A DNA stretch of 64,000 nt from assembly GCA_030685235.1 (NCBI GenBank), contig MU839127.1, positions 1 through 64,000 on the forward strand. The letters are read 5' to 3'. The notes below the pieces were generated by a model. The model did not search any database. It saw only the letters and a list, made by a program, of their open reading frames with translations, and had not been told where the DNA came from. The DNA is from Copromyces sp. CBS 386.78. Taxonomy: Eukaryota > Ascomycota > Sordariomycetes > Sordariales > Sordariaceae. Both the position numbers and the translations under genes were made by a program. Shown one piece after another: positions 22,955 through 35,446 of the stretch. How positions within the stretch are numbered: position 1 is the stretch's first letter; each line of letters starts with the position of its first letter.

Positions 22955-24354
22955 TCAATCAAAAAATCCCAGCGGAAACCCATCAGCCATAGCCTGATAC
23001 CCCGCCACATTCGGATGCAAATGAACTCCCCCATCGAACTGCTTCGCCAACTGACTTTTTGTGTTTGGATCCCCAATGATCTTCCCAAAGTCCACCACAG
23101 CATCCAACACCCCTCCACTATTCAGTATCCACTCATTAACTTTGTTCCTCGTCTCCACTGCTCCCTGGTCGGATTACTATAACTCTGCCCATTCCCTCCA
23201 AACGGCGTAATCGTGCCTCCAATAACCTTGATCCCTGCGCTCCTACACTCCTTCGCAATCTGCTTATACGCATCTATCAAGCGATTTCCAATTCCATTCT
23301 GACTCCCGCTGTCGGTCCCGCCGCCGCCGATGTCGTTGACCCCCTCGAAGATCATGACGTATTTAACCCCTTGCTGCTGCAATGCGTCGCGCTTGTATCT
23401 GCTTAAAAGTGTCGGACCAAGGCCGCCGCTGAGTACGGCGTTGCCGCCTGCTGCTTGGTTGTTCACGCCGATGTGGTTGATTCCGGCCTTTTGCATGCGC
23501 GCTAACAACAGATCAGGCCAGCGGTTGTTGGCGTCGTCGGTGCTGCCGCGCCCGTCGGTGATGCTGTCGCCGAGGATGAAGAAGGCGGAAGAGTTGGCGG
23601 GCTTCCAGGCTTCGACGGCAGATATAAAATACCAGTGTTTGGTGTCCTTGCCGCCGGTGATGGTGGCTTCCGAGGCCTTGTTGCCCGAGACCATCCAGCC
23701 GGTGGTGCGGGAACCCGGATGGCCGGTGATACTGCTGCCGCTTTGGCCAGTCTTGAAGTAGAGCGAGACGGCGATGTTGGTTTGACCGGCAACGCTGAAG
23801 TCAATGGGGTCCGTATAGGCTACCTGGCCCCGGGGGATGGTGATCCCTTCGCTGCCATTTTTGAAGGTGATGGGCTTCAGGGTGGTGGTGTCGATGCCGG
23901 AGACACCTGCTTTGCCTGAGGTGGGGAGAGCGATGGTGGCGGCAGTTATGGGAAGGTCAGAGCCCCCGAAGGTGTTACTGATTTGGAGACGGATGCGGTC
24001 GGCAGGGAGGGAGGAGGTGGAGGGTCTGACGGAGAGTGGCATCTTTGAAGACCCCGCCGCTTGACTGCAAGTTCACTGATGGTCAGCATGAACACGCATC
24101 TGGATGGCAGGGCTTTAGAGAAGTATTGGTCTTCTTACAAATGGCGATGGTGGCATATTACTCGACTCGACCAGTTGGGGCATCGAGGTCCAAGAGGCTA
24201 CCCAGTGGTAGTCGTCTGCAGCAGCCCCGACAGAACCACGAAGCCCCATCAGCTCGCTGTGCTCGGTGTCGGAACTTGGTCAAGGCAATCCATTGACCCA
24301 GTTGCTTAACAGAAGCAAGGCCGTAGCAAGACCAGGTGACCTGATGTGAACCAT
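22955..24354 (-). pseudogene. SGNH/GDSL hydrolase, apparently broken by two frameshifts and a stop
   Basis: Family content is clear. A signal-peptide-like start, M-V-H-I-R-S-P-G-L-A-T-A-L-L-L-L (24,354 on), is followed by W-V-A-S-W-T-S-M-P-Q-L-V-E, A-T-L-R-Q-T-L, a catalytic G-D-S-I-T-D-G block (Ser), G-V-N-D-I (Asn) and D-G-G-V-H-L-H-P-N near the end (Asp/His). An intron at 24,138-24,065 joins the N-terminal part. Three breaks are visible: an in-frame TGA at 24,282-24,280; one extra base in a CT-rich run near 24,005-24,015; and a frame change near 23,150-23,165, just after N-P-T-R-E-Q. It would encode a secreted esterase of roughly 420 residues if intact. A weak intron could remove the TGA, and assembly errors could mimic the frameshifts, so pseudogene status is provisional. 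Confidence 0.75.
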
Positions 24355-24805
24355 CGTTGTATCAATCGGCTGCGCGTACTTGCTGATGGACTCGGAGTGT
24401 TTCAGTCGATGAGTGAGGATGGCGCCAAGAAAGGGAGGTGGTGCAGTCGTTGCAGGTATTTTGAGCCTCTTTGATACATAGTCGAAAGACGGACGGTGTT
24501 GGCCTGAAGGGTAATCCGAATATCCAGCTGTTCGAGTTTTATTTTGGCCAAAGTCAGGTACCACAATATCCCACTGGTCGCTTGCACAATGCCACCGTAT
24601 TTATCCAGGGCAACATCCCGGATGGTAAGTAGGTGGACGATCACTCGGGAGAAAATCTGGGGGAAAGCGGGAATATCAACGGGATTACATTTCTAGAAAA
24701 CCTCCAAAGTGTATAACAATCACCAAGGACAATGCAAGCAAGAGGGAACGACGCTGATGAATGGAACTCGTACTTAATATTCTTTGCACACCTCACAAAC
24801 AGCTA
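24355..24805. other. Short intergenic interval
   Basis: Upstream region of the hydrolase and 3' flank of the sugar transporter, both on the - strand. No gene or motif was recognised. Confidence 0.45.
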
Positions 24806-26585
24806 CTACAACTCCCGATTCTCCCCATCACTGCTCGACGAAGTAATCGCATCATCCGCCACGTGCGCCGTTGTCGGCTTCTCTGATCCGGGCGACTCAG
24901 GAATCGCATGGGTTTGGTGGTGCCCAGCAGCCTTCTCAAAGTCGGCACCGCCGATGCGCTTGCCATCCTTGTCGTACCACCTAGGCTCAACCTTGGCCTG
25001 ATGCACCACGGTAAAGTATCCCTTCCACCCATCCACCTTGCGGAAGATCATATCCATCTCCTCCAAGGACCGGCACGCTGTCTCGGGATAGAAGAAGTAG
25101 ACGACTGGCACGATGAAGGCGTTGATGACGGCAAATATGATGTAAGTCTGGTACTTGATGTTGTTGAACGCAATGGGCGTAATCATGACAACCATGAAGT
25201 TGAAGATCCAGTTCGCCGACGTGGACAGCGCGTTGGCCGGTGCACGGATGCGGAGCGGCACGATCTCGGCGGGGTAAAGCCAGGACATGCCGAGCCAGCC
25301 AACTGCAAAGACGGTGTTGAAGACGAACAGGAACACGATGCCGGCGATCTGGTAAGGCCTGTCGTCCGGTCGGGAGTTGACGCCTGCCAGGATGGCCATG
25401 GTGACCGCTTGGCCGATGGCACCGAACAACATGAGCTTGCGGCGTCCGACACGCTCGACGAGGAAGATGGCGGGCCAGGAAGCGATGAAGTACTCGGTAC
25501 CGTTGAGGGCGGCGAGGAGACGGGCGAGGAAGTCAGACATGCCGAGGCCGCTGTAAATGACGGCGGCGTAGTAGGTGATGAGGTTGATACCCGAGATTTG
25601 CTGGAATACCTGGTTGACGTATGCCAACAGGGTGCGGTGGAAGTTGCGGTCCTTGTCCATGGTGAAGAGGTCCTTGAAGCTGCCCTTGGACATCTCAACG
25701 ACCGTCTCGTGGATGGAATGGAATTCGGTTTCGACGATGGGGTCTTGGAGGTCCACGTCGTTGAGAGCGGCTAGAACTTCCTTGGCTTCGGCATTGCGGC
25801 CCCTGAAGATCAACCAACGAGGCGACTCGGGCATGAAGGGAATGAAGATGAGGATGAAGATGCAGAAGACGATCTGAAAGGCCAGAGGGAAGCGCCAAGC
25901 AATCGAGCCAGGGGCAAAACTCAAACCAAGATCGACCCAGTAACTCAACATGATGCCGGCGGTGACGAGAGATCCTTCGATCATGACCATCTTGCCTCGT
26001 TTATGTGCTTTAGAAGTCTCGGATTGCCAGGTAGGAACCTTTAAGGGGTCAGATAATGTCTTTGAAAGTTGTAGCTGAAGTTATAACTCACCGTAGATGT
26101 GTTTCCTCCATTGCCAATGCCGGTAATGATACGCCCAAAAATGAAATGGTCCAGGGTAGTAGCGCTGGCCTGGAGAGCGGCACCGACAATCATGATAGCA
26201 GTTCCGAGCAGAATGATCTTCTTGCGGCCTAAGGGGTTGCCAATGAAGATGGTGATAATGGCGCCGATGAAGCACCCCAGGTTGTAGGAAGCGACGGAGA
26301 TGCCTTGGTAGGTAGAACGCCTGGAGGACTCGGCCGGTGATAATTGTGGTTGGCCAGGGTTTATATCTGGGAACGTCTCCAAAAATATAGGGAGCGTCAG
26401 AATGCCACCCATAACACCCTGATCTGTTGTCATCCATCGGTGGTTAGAAAATGGTCTTTTCTCATTCTTGACTCTTCAACTTTAGGCCATAACATACCGT
26501 ATCCGAAGAGGAGGAAATCACATCCCGCGATTGCGCCCACGGCCAGGTTCAAGGCCTGGCCTCTGAGCCCCAGGAATTGCTTCAT
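24806..26585 (-). CDS. MFS sugar transporter
   Basis: Three exons on the - strand (26585-26498, 26423-26092, 26038-24806) encode about 550 residues with roughly 12 hydrophobic helices. Sugar-porter signatures occur in order: F-G-Y-D-Q-G-V in helix 1, G-R-K-K-I in the first cytoplasmic loop, V-P-T-W-Q-S-E-T at the end of helix 4, P-E-S-P-R-W-L before the central loop, and G-R-R-K in the second half. It should be a plasma-membrane proton symporter or facilitator for hexoses or related polyols; the substrate cannot be read. The start (M-K-Q-F-L-G-L) sits just before helix 1, usual for fungal hexose transporters. The acidic tail is cytoplasmic. Confidence 0.93.
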
Positions 26586-28110
26586 GGTGACACTGTTCGA
26601 TACACAGTTCGTTCAATGTTGAAAGGCATGTGAAAACACAAGAGAGCCATCAGAAGCATCTGCAGAAGGGCATGCCGAGATCATATATATAGAGGCAGCA
26701 CATCGCTGATCACTTTCCTGACGTGAGCAAATCATCTCTGGTATTACCCAAAAGTAACCAAGAACCAGGCACACACCTCTCTCGGGACTACATGGTACGA
26801 GGAGACGAGCGTGTAACATGGACGGGCAAGGGTAAACAGGGTCTTTGACCAACCTCTCTCATCTTTCCTCTCCAGTTCTCCATGGTGGTGGTATTGTCGA
26901 CACTAGAAAATGAAGCAATTCGCACGTTTAAGTCAGGTCGTCGGCACTTTCCGTCTCGAAAGCCAGTAACCTTGTTATCCACAGAGGTGATGTCTATGTT
27001 GGGGCTCGAGGGGCCTTCGAGAGTCAGCAATTGACTCCATGAACGACAAGAGTTGTCTTTCCAGCTCGTCCACTGTGTGAAACGCGGGGCCCCTCACTTC
27101 CCCGGGCCTGAAGATCACCGAGTTGCAGGAGGATCGGGACCTCTTCCCCCGACGTCTGAGGTGCCGTTGGCCGGCTTGGGGGCTCACGGGTTCGACGGAC
27201 TCGTTCGACGAAATCGTGGAGAGCAGTTGGGACTTGATCCGGGGGGACGGAGCAGTGTGCGACAATGACGATGTCCTGAGTGGTGCGCATGGTGATGCAC
27301 CTCGGTGGTAGCCGTGCAGTGCCGTGACGGGTCTGACAGATCGACGGCTGGGCATGCCTTTCTTGGGAGTCCAACAGCCTTACCCCACATCCATTGACTT
27401 CAACTAAACCGCTTGAGACCTCATCGCCGGTCCCAGAGAGCCGTGTTGGGTTTTTATGTCCGGGCGTAAAGCGGACCCTGAATAATTGCCTGATCTTCCA
27501 ACGTTCCAACCTTTCTGACTCGTGAGCGCTCTCCCCGTGGGGAAGCTTCTCTGGGGTCAAGCCGCTGAAGAGTGGACCTTCGATGAAGACAAGCTCACCT
27601 TAAACCTGGCCAAGGAAGGTCAGCAAAAAGCCAATGATTTTCAGGATTGTTGCAAATGAAACGTGTGATGCCGCATGCCCGAGACTTGTACGGAATCTAG
27701 CCGGCGGTGCAGAAATGTACGACTTCGAGTTTTGTAGTCGACGGCCAGAAATGCCTTATAGCTGTGGGCCATATACTATCGCTGTTTCTGTGAAGAATGA
27801 GAAAAGAGTGATATTGTTCAGTTCAGTGTTGGAGAAAGAATCAGTTCACAATTTTGGGCGATCACCGTGAAGTTGGGGTTGTGTTGATCACATGCACCTG
27901 CCAAACAGTTGAAGCTCACTGCAGTGATGATCGCGGCATTCAGATGCGGGGTAAGTACTCTTGTTGAAATATCATTAGCACGAAAGGTGAATTGCAGTGT
28001 TTCCAGCTAACAGTCCAACCCACGGTATACCAATTTCACTAACAGTAACACCCTGGCCCTCAGCCATGTCCTCAACGCATCCGAGTTTCTCCCAGTCCCA
28101 ATTTCCTCCC
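26586..28110. other. Intergenic, about 1.5 kb
   Basis: The interval lies between the transporter start and the 3' end of the S9 peptidase gene. Open frames of up to 178 codons on the - strand (27,024-27,560, and 26,975-27,355) overlap in different frames and show no family. They are not called as genes, although one could be a small unknown gene. Confidence 0.4.
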
Positions 28111-30206
28111 TCAATTTTTGATCCCCAGCAACGTCTTCCTCCACCACTTCTCACACTCGCGCAACGCCAGCTTCAGGTTATCAGCGTGCTTTAACATGTG
28201 TCCTTCGCCTTTGAGAACGACCATCTTGACATCTCCACCGTTTCTTTCGACTGCATGTTTGATATCCTCGCTCTGCCCAATGGGCACCACCGGGTCGGCA
28301 TCCCCGTGGATGAGTAGCAATGGGGAAGCGATGTTTTGGGCATGATACAAAGGACTGCGCTCCCGAAAGAGCTCAAGCTTCTCTTCCTTGGATTTTCCTT
28401 CGAGTCCCAGGAGTGTCTGGAGGTAATGTAACTCGAGCTTATGCGTTTCCTCGTCTAGTGTCGAGAGGTCGCTGACGCCACACATGCTGATTCCCCCGGC
28501 AAACACGTCCGGATATCGTGTCAAGCATTGCAAAACACAGTAGCCGCCCGAGCTCGCGCCTTCGATACCGACGCGAGAACCATCAATCCGCCCCGAGTTC
28601 GCGAGATATCGGACCGTTTCGATCACATCATCACGGTCGAGTATACCAAACTCCCCACGCAGGGCCTCGCGGTACGCCTTTCCATGCGCAGACGAGCCGG
28701 TATAGTTGGAGAAGCAGAACGCATACCCTCGGCTCGTGAAATACTGCACCCTCATGCTGAGCCCTGGTGGATTGTACGCGGTTGGCCCGCCATGAGGTTG
28801 GATGATCAATGGAGGAAGCGTTCCTTTTGGTCCCTCGTATTTGGGGTTGGACGGAAGCCAAAGGAACCCATGCACCTCCCGACGTGGCTCGTCCATCGTT
28901 GTGAATCGGATATGCTCCGGCAACGAGAAAACCTCTTCTGGCAACTGGAACCGGTATTCAAGCGACGACCCGAGATTCTCAGACATGAGTGTCAGATCCG
29001 GCAAGATGTTGAAACGGTACACACCAGCTGGTGTGCGATAACCGCTGGCCACCGCGAGAACCGAGTTTTCTGAAAGCCGTGCCAGGCAGTCCATACGAAT
29101 GCTGGTGTTGGTCAAAGGGAGGTCCAACTTTGTCGCGATGCCGGTTTCCAAGTTCACATGCACAAATTCCATCTCTCCGAATCGAACCGGGGCCGCGACA
29201 ATCTCCTTGTCTGTCAGAAACACGTAACTCTGGGCTCCAACAGCCCAATGCGCATCCCCGAACTCCGCGTCCTCCCATCCCGGTAGCAGAATCGGCTCGC
29301 CATCACCCTTGTGATATTTCCACAACTGACGAAAGCCGGACTTGTCGCACCCAAAGTAGAGTTGCCCGTCAGGTCCCCATCTGGGCTCGGCAGCCGTGGA
29401 TGTATCGTCGCCTCCAACGATCTTCACGTCTGAAACGGTTGAGTTGGCGAGGTCAAGGCCCATCACGCTCAACTTCGCTCCCCAGAACGGCATGCTAGGA
29501 TGGTCCCAATGGATATGACAAATCTGTGTCATATCAGTAGGGTTGAACCGCGGGTAAGTGACGAAGTCGTGCTGTCCGCTGCCCCTAAGACTCTTGACCT
29601 CGCCGGTCTCGATGTGGATAAGGACCACACTGTTTTTCACATCTTCCGGCTTAGGATTGGTGTGGTCCTCTTCGACGGCAAGAACCCATGGCGTACCGGG
29701 GTGGCAGTCGAAATCACCGTACCGGTGTGTTTCAGACTTGAACAAGACCTGCTGCTCCCACCTCCGTTCTTTGTCGTTTGAAATCAGCACGTTTACTGTC
29801 TTGGCGCGCGCGTCGGAATAGATGATCTTGAATTGGTCGCCAGACCACAATGCGTACGGCAACCCTCCGTACTCGTAGAGGGAGGTCGAAGCATTGCCTT
29901 GACAGCCGTCACCATCGTAATCTTCGAGGATATCATAAGTCCCCATGAAAACATCTTCGTTATAGTATCTGAGCTCATGAATCGTCTGTGACCCATCTGG
30001 GCGGGATTGAAGGGTGAAGGTTCTTCCCGTTCGAGGCTGCGGAATTGCATGTCAGCGGCTGGCTTTGGTGCTTATGGGAATCATAGACTTACACAGACTC
30101 TGGGAGAAGTGATGTTGCAGCTCCCAGCGGTCACAGCTTCCGCGGTAATCCCACTTTCCCACTGTCCGTACGGAGCAACAATCTTTTGGTCAGTAGATGC
30201 CGCCAT
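28111..30206 (-). CDS. S9-family serine peptidase (acylaminoacyl-peptidase/dipeptidyl-peptidase type)
   Basis: Two exons (30206-30093 and 30036-28111) are joined by a 56-bp intron with a CTGAC branch point, giving about 679 residues. The first ~400 residues form the beta-propeller-like part. The C-terminal alpha/beta hydrolase has nucleophile motif G-A-S-S-G-G (about 28,550), a G-D-A-D-P-V-V-P motif supplying the catalytic Asp (about 28,290) and G-E-G-H with the catalytic His (about 28,205). The order Ser-Asp-His is that of prolyl-oligopeptidase relatives, which remove acyl-amino acids or dipeptides from peptide N-termini. There is no signal peptide, so it is probably cytosolic. The interval upstream of its start is short. 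Confidence 0.9.
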
Positions 30207-30624
30207 GTTGTTGGATGTCGCGATTATATCGGACTCGGTCGCTCTGTCAAGTTGGTGAGTTTCTGGAGTTTGATGTCGTCGGCCGATTTGGTCTTCCACT
30301 AAGAAGACAAGAGTGAAGCTGACAGCCTACAGGTAGTGTTTGCGATGGGGTGACAGTCATCTTATAGCCGTGCCTTCCTTAACTACGCCGCAAGCCGCAA
30401 AAGGAAGGTGAGCGACTTCTATGCCGCCGACCCCTCATCATCTTTCTGGCCCAGATTTCGTCGCACTGAGTCATCTCATCGAGACTGATCTGCTGCACGA
30501 CTATATCAACCACCCAGCGTCATTGCTATTGAGCACCCCGTGGCAACATTCAAGTGTTCCGTATCAATTTGATTCATTATTTCGTCCGATCCAGAAATCT
30601 TTGCTTCTGACTGCTGAGATTCTC
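30207..30624. other. Upstream region of the S9 peptidase gene
   Basis: A 418-bp interval between two - strand genes. It holds the promoter and leader of the peptidase gene and the 3' flank of the next one. No motif was recognised. Confidence 0.4.
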
Positions 30625-32151
30625 TCATAGATCATCCATCATCATCCCATCTATGGCAGTCCACCCCTGATACCCCCTCATCATCTCACAGTCCAGGTAA
30701 TTGTTCTCGATAAACGGCGTGGCCACTTGCACCCCGTACACATCCGTCCACTCCCACCCCCGTTGCCCTCCTCGACTATTAACGTCGTCCGAGTCCGGGC
30801 CTTCTGATGGATCCACGTCCAAGTCCAAGTTCGAGTCCAACTCCCCTTCGTTGACAAACGGAAATACATTAACGGCTTTCACCCTTCCCCTCACCGGCAC
30901 CGGCGCAAACATTCCCCTAGACATGGAAGTGTCGAAAACGCGGATCATGTTATCGCAGCTACCGCCTGGGCTGGCAAAGATAGGCTGGTTGGTGATGTTT
31001 TTGAACAAGTCCAAGGGATATGAGTAGGGACTGCCAGAGCTGAAAGAGGAGGAAATGAGACGGGTCATTTCCAACTCTATCGAGCTTTCGGCTTTGCTTT
31101 GCAAACTGACATTGTGGTACTCAACCGAAAGACCCTTGAAATACGTATTCCCATTCGACAGCATCTGATACGCCTCGCACTCCGGTTCAAATCTCGCCGG
31201 CGAAACCCGCGTCCCGTAGGCTCGCGAGCCATCGATGGCGATGGCGTTCCCGGCACTGATTAGTTGCGCCGGAGCCCAGCGGTAGGAGGAGTAGCCGTCG
31301 CCCGAGAGGTCCAAAAAGGGGAATTCGAAACCAACCCTCTAATCAATCATTATCAGCATGCGCCATAATCACTCAATCACCCATCACTTCGATCATCCTG
31401 AGAGGATAGGGGGGTGGAAAAGAGAACATACAGAAAAATCCTCCAAAACTATCCCATACGCCCTCAGCTGGATATCATGATCGTGCGCCGCCTGCAACAG
31501 AACGGGGTACATCCCCTCTGGAAAATCGGGGACGAGGGATCGATAGGCAGATTCGAGGATGGAGTATCCAGAAGGGTTTACCAGCCGGCGGGCGAGGGAG
31601 AGGGGGATGGGGATGATGGCTAGTGTCGCGTTGAGGACTCCTGTGGCGTTGTTGGGGAAGAGTGAGGCTAGGGGGTTGGGGAGGTCGTGGGTTTTGCAGA
31701 TGTTCTGGAGGGTGCCCTTTTCTGGTATTTGGTGTTGTGGTTGTGGTATTGTGGTGGTTGTGGTTGACGCTGATGATGTGCCTGCTTGGCCGAGAAAGGC
31801 TGCCCCTGTTGAGAGGATGAGGATGAGGATGAGTAATGCCACGACGTGAAGGAGAGGTTTTTCGAGTGACATTAATGCTGCTTTGGATGAAGATGCTTCT
31901 CGCTGGCGACGAAGGGTCATGACCCTGGAATGAAGAGGGGAGTTGAGGAGGGGGAAACGTGATGGTGACATGCTTGGAGACATGCCAGTGCTGACGAAAG
32001 AAACAGTGGTTCTGGGAATGGTATGATTCTTTCGATGAGAACATGCTACACACACAGCTCCAGGTAAAACTTGGTCGGGATATAGGAGGTGGTTAGGTGA
32101 GGATGAAGAAAGGACAGCGGATGAAGAAGATGATATGGAAAGAGAAGACAT
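30625..32151 (-). CDS. Unknown membrane-anchored protein
   Basis: Two exons (32151-31432 and 31338-30625) join in phase across a 93-bp intron (GTATGT...TTAG) to give up to 477 residues. A strong hydrophobic helix, V-V-A-L-L-I-L-I-L-I-L, lies about 100 residues from the first Met. A later start at M-T-L-R-R-Q-R-E would give a shorter type II membrane protein with the bulk outside the cytosol. N-x-S/T sites after the helix fit an extracytoplasmic location. The C-terminal part is ordered with acidic patches, and no catalytic motif was seen. I do not recognise the family. Confidence 0.72.
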
Positions 32152-33286
32152 ATATGAGATGGTGTACGAGCATCAAAACCTTTCCGAACCAGTACCTGAC
32201 ACATCAACCTCAAGTCTAACATCATAAATATCTCCGGTACCAGAGCTCCATTTGTTTTCCTCTTACCCATCCAATCCCGATTTGGGATCGGCCGGGTGTT
32301 AGCATCTCCATTAGTTTTGAGGCGTATGTGTTTACAATCACAGACCGGAAGGAAAACTGAATCTGAGATCGGGATTTCCCAATCGGGAATTATAAGGGAT
32401 TCCAACTCTGTAACATGTCTGACGTTGCTTCACTCCGTTCACTCGGAGGGATCTCCCAGTCAGCCAAGAGTCATGGGTGGGTGGACAAGAAACGGCAGCG
32501 AGGTTAGCCGAACTGTAAACTGACTAAAGTAGCCGGTGTTCGTTTCGGATCTGATAATTTGCGAAGCAGACTTGCTTGTTACATCCACTCAGCAAGGGAA
32601 GTCGATGGGAATTTGTGGCTAGACCAGAATCTTGGGTCCCGGATTCCGGTCCCCGAACGGGGTTGTCGCGTGCCGTGTTAGTGGTGGTGGAAAGGCAAGT
32701 GCATGGTAGGTAGGTTATTTTTGGGATCCTTGGGGACCATTCCGACGGGACAATTGAAGAGTTCGTCGTCTGAATGAACAAGAACGCGTTCTCATCCATC
32801 AATGGGAAATAAACACACTGCAAATTGTTCGTACGTACAGGCTATGTATGCTCTTGGTTGTCACTCTCCCCAATCAACCGGCTTTTAGTTCGAATATTCC
32901 CTCGAGAGGCGCGGAAGCCAGTTTGCCGACCTTCTCCATGCCGCGCCAATATTCTTTTTCTGAGAGTGAGCCATCCTACGGGTATCGTGTAGCCAGTTGG
33001 AGGTCGTGATCTAGAACAGTCGTATATTTTATTATTTCCCGAGAGTGCCGATCTCTCTCCTTTTCTGTCATTCGGGAGCTGGTATAGCCGGCGCGGCCAA
33101 TCACCGAGGCCGGTCGTCGTGGCCTCGACGGCGGCGGCCCGCAGGTCAATTCGGACGCTGCTCTTTCCGGGGTGAAGCTTCACGTTGGGTATTTGGGTTG
33201 TGATTGATGTTTATCGACTTTGAATACTTGCCGTCTTTGCTGAGTACTGGTAGTTGGTGTCGGTCGTCCTCCTTCGCTGCTGATAG

Positions 33287-33317
<31 letters not shown>

Positions 33318-33698
33318 ATTCCTACTTGCAAAGGTTTTCAACCTTGGAAACTGGCGACGAATAATCCCATTCGTGTTAGCGCTTGACCCTCCTTCTCTCG
33401 TTCCAGGAGGTGTGTTGGTGTTTCAAGGCTTCAGTCTCAGGAGGTGAGTACCAAGACACTATTGCCCCGTGCTTGCCGCCCGGCAACAACAACTGTGAGC
33501 ATTTTGGGTTCAAGTTCTCCTTTCCGTGAATGGGATGAACTGATGCAAATCCAACGCCTAGATCAAGTCCGTCAAGTTCTCGCTATTGATACATTGTATC
33601 GGGTATATACCTTCATCTCATCATACACGTCACACACCATTACTACTGTACATACCTCGCAGGGATTCCACTCCCCTTCCACTTCCGCGTGTCCGTCT
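32152..33698. other. Intergenic, about 1.5 kb, with a 29-base poly-A run
   Basis: It separates the membrane-protein promoter from the 3' end of PGS1. The homopolymer of 29 A at 33,287-33,315 is the only notable feature; no gene is supported. Confidence 0.5.
33287..33315. repeat. Poly-A homopolymer (29 bp)
   Basis: Uninterrupted A run immediately followed by GAATTC. Possibly the trace of a retroposed transcript or simply a slippage tract. The length is prone to sequencing error. Confidence 0.9.
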
Positions 33699-35446
33699 TC
33701 ATAGCGCTCCACCAACAAGCTGCACAATCATCATCGCAATCCTCACCTTCAGCCCAACCCTCCTCTCCGTTTTCGCAAAATCTTCCCGCGTTGCCACCGT
33801 CGTATTATCCTGCAACCACCTCTGCTCCTCTCCAAGCCTCTTCTTCAGGTCCTCATTCTCCGTCACAATGAGCGCATTGGCCTCCAAATCGAGCGAGTAA
33901 CTCCTCTTCGTATAGTTGGAGCTGCCGATCAGGCTGATGCTAGGGTTCTCGTTCTTGGGCATGGTGACCCAAAGGCCCTTGGCGTGGTACGTCCATCCAC
34001 CGGGCTCGCCAACGGTGCCCTTCCTCCATTCCTTCAGCACCGTGGTACCCCGGTGCTTGGACTCGTGCACGGCGCGGACGAAGCGACGCGCTAGGAGGGT
34101 GTAGGCGTCGGGGAGGAGACCGGAGACGCCGGGGGACTGGTAGAAGCCGTTGGCGTAGGGCGAGGCGGTGATGACCACGTTGTTCGTCGACGCGGTGCCC
34201 AGGAGAAGCTTGGTGAGGGAGGGCGCAGGGTTGAAGTAGCCGGCTGTGAACGTCCAGGATGAGTTGGCGTATTGGGGAGCCGCTAGAGTTCGTAGGACAT
34301 GGCTGACGGCGGGAAGCTCGGTCGAGGTGTCGGGCGACAGAAGCTGGGAGAATTGCGCAAGCATGTAGACCTTAGTGTCGCGCTTCTCGGCTGGTGTGTC
34401 GTCGAGTGCGGTCCGTGGCGCTGTCTTCGGCGAGATGAGGCCGGATAGGAGTGCGGTCGACTCGGCGACGAACTTTTTCGGGTTCTGGAGCGGGGAGATG
34501 GCTGAATTATCCTCTGGCCATACTAGTTCAAAGCCGGACGGGTCGGGAGAGGGCTTGACGAGGAAGCTCAGCGATGAAACGGCCGTTTGAAGGTTCGAGA
34601 AGTACTCGGTGATGTCCCTGCTCGAGTAGACATGGTAGCGATCCTGCCTGTCCGAAAAGTAGTCGCTGGAGAGGTTGGCGCCCGAGAGAATGATCTCGTC
34701 ATCGATGCCGTACAGCTTCATATGCTGTAGTCCCCATCCTTCGTTTATCCTCTTGGGGATGTGCTTCTTTCTGATGCCGGTAAGGTTTGGGGTATGGTAC
34801 ATGCGGATTTCGACACGATCAGGGCCGAACTCGGAGATCAGGGGTGCCAGAAGGGACGCGCATGACGGGTTGGGCGCTTCACGGGTACCGCGCAAGGCGT
34901 CAGTAAGGATGCTGAGCTTCAAATCGGGTTTCGCGCGGAGGGCTTCTTGGAGAGTCGCAATCTGAGGTAATGGGCTAGTTATTAGCATGTAGCAAACATG
35001 ATGCGCTGGATCGAGGGTTCTGGTACCAATTCCTTTTCCGACTTGCCAATGTAGAGGGTTGAGAGGAAGATGCGCTTCTCTGCCTTGCGGATCTTGTCCT
35101 GGTGAGTGGGAAGGCATCAGTCAGCACCGCTAGCTGACAACACAACAAGCCTTCTCCCGGCGGCAGCAGAAGTTTGTCGAACCTTGAGGGTCTCGTAAAA
35201 CTCGGCCGGTGTTTGCAGAACGCGGACTTGGGAGCCGTTGATCCTGAAGGAAGGGGCGATCTTGTCGAGTTCGTTCGTGAAGGGCGCAAGCAGGCCGGCG
35301 CTGGAGGTGTTCGGACCGGTGCTATGCGACGCCCCGGAGGACGGCGAGGAGAACTGTCGACATTGTGGCCTAGCTACTCGTAAACTGAGCCGCGAAGGCG
35401 GTGCTCTAAGCTTGGTGCAGCATCGTGAAGTACTCCTTGCCAGCAT
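33699..35446 (-). CDS. PGS1: CDP-diacylglycerol-glycerol-3-phosphate 3-phosphatidyltransferase (PGP synthase)
   Basis: Three exons (35446-35183, 35098-35027, 34961-33699) encode about 532 residues, close to yeast Pgs1. The Arg/Ser-rich start M-L-A-R-S-T-S-R-C-C is a mitochondrial targeting sequence. Two phospholipase-D-type boxes are visible: H-M-K-L-Y-G-I-D (intact HxKx4D) and H-A-K-G-L-W-V-T, in which the Asp is replaced, followed by G-S-S-N-Y. The conserved R-I-F-L-S-T-L-Y-I-G-K block is in the second exon. The enzyme makes phosphatidylglycerol phosphate from CDP-diacylglycerol and glycerol-3-phosphate on the mitochondrial inner membrane, the committed step to cardiolipin. It is transcribed divergently from the complex I gene on the other strand. 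Confidence 0.94.

Noticed and set aside
27024..27560. 178-codon - strand frame upstream of the sugar transporter
   Set aside because: Overlapping competing frames, no domain and no splice-supported extension.
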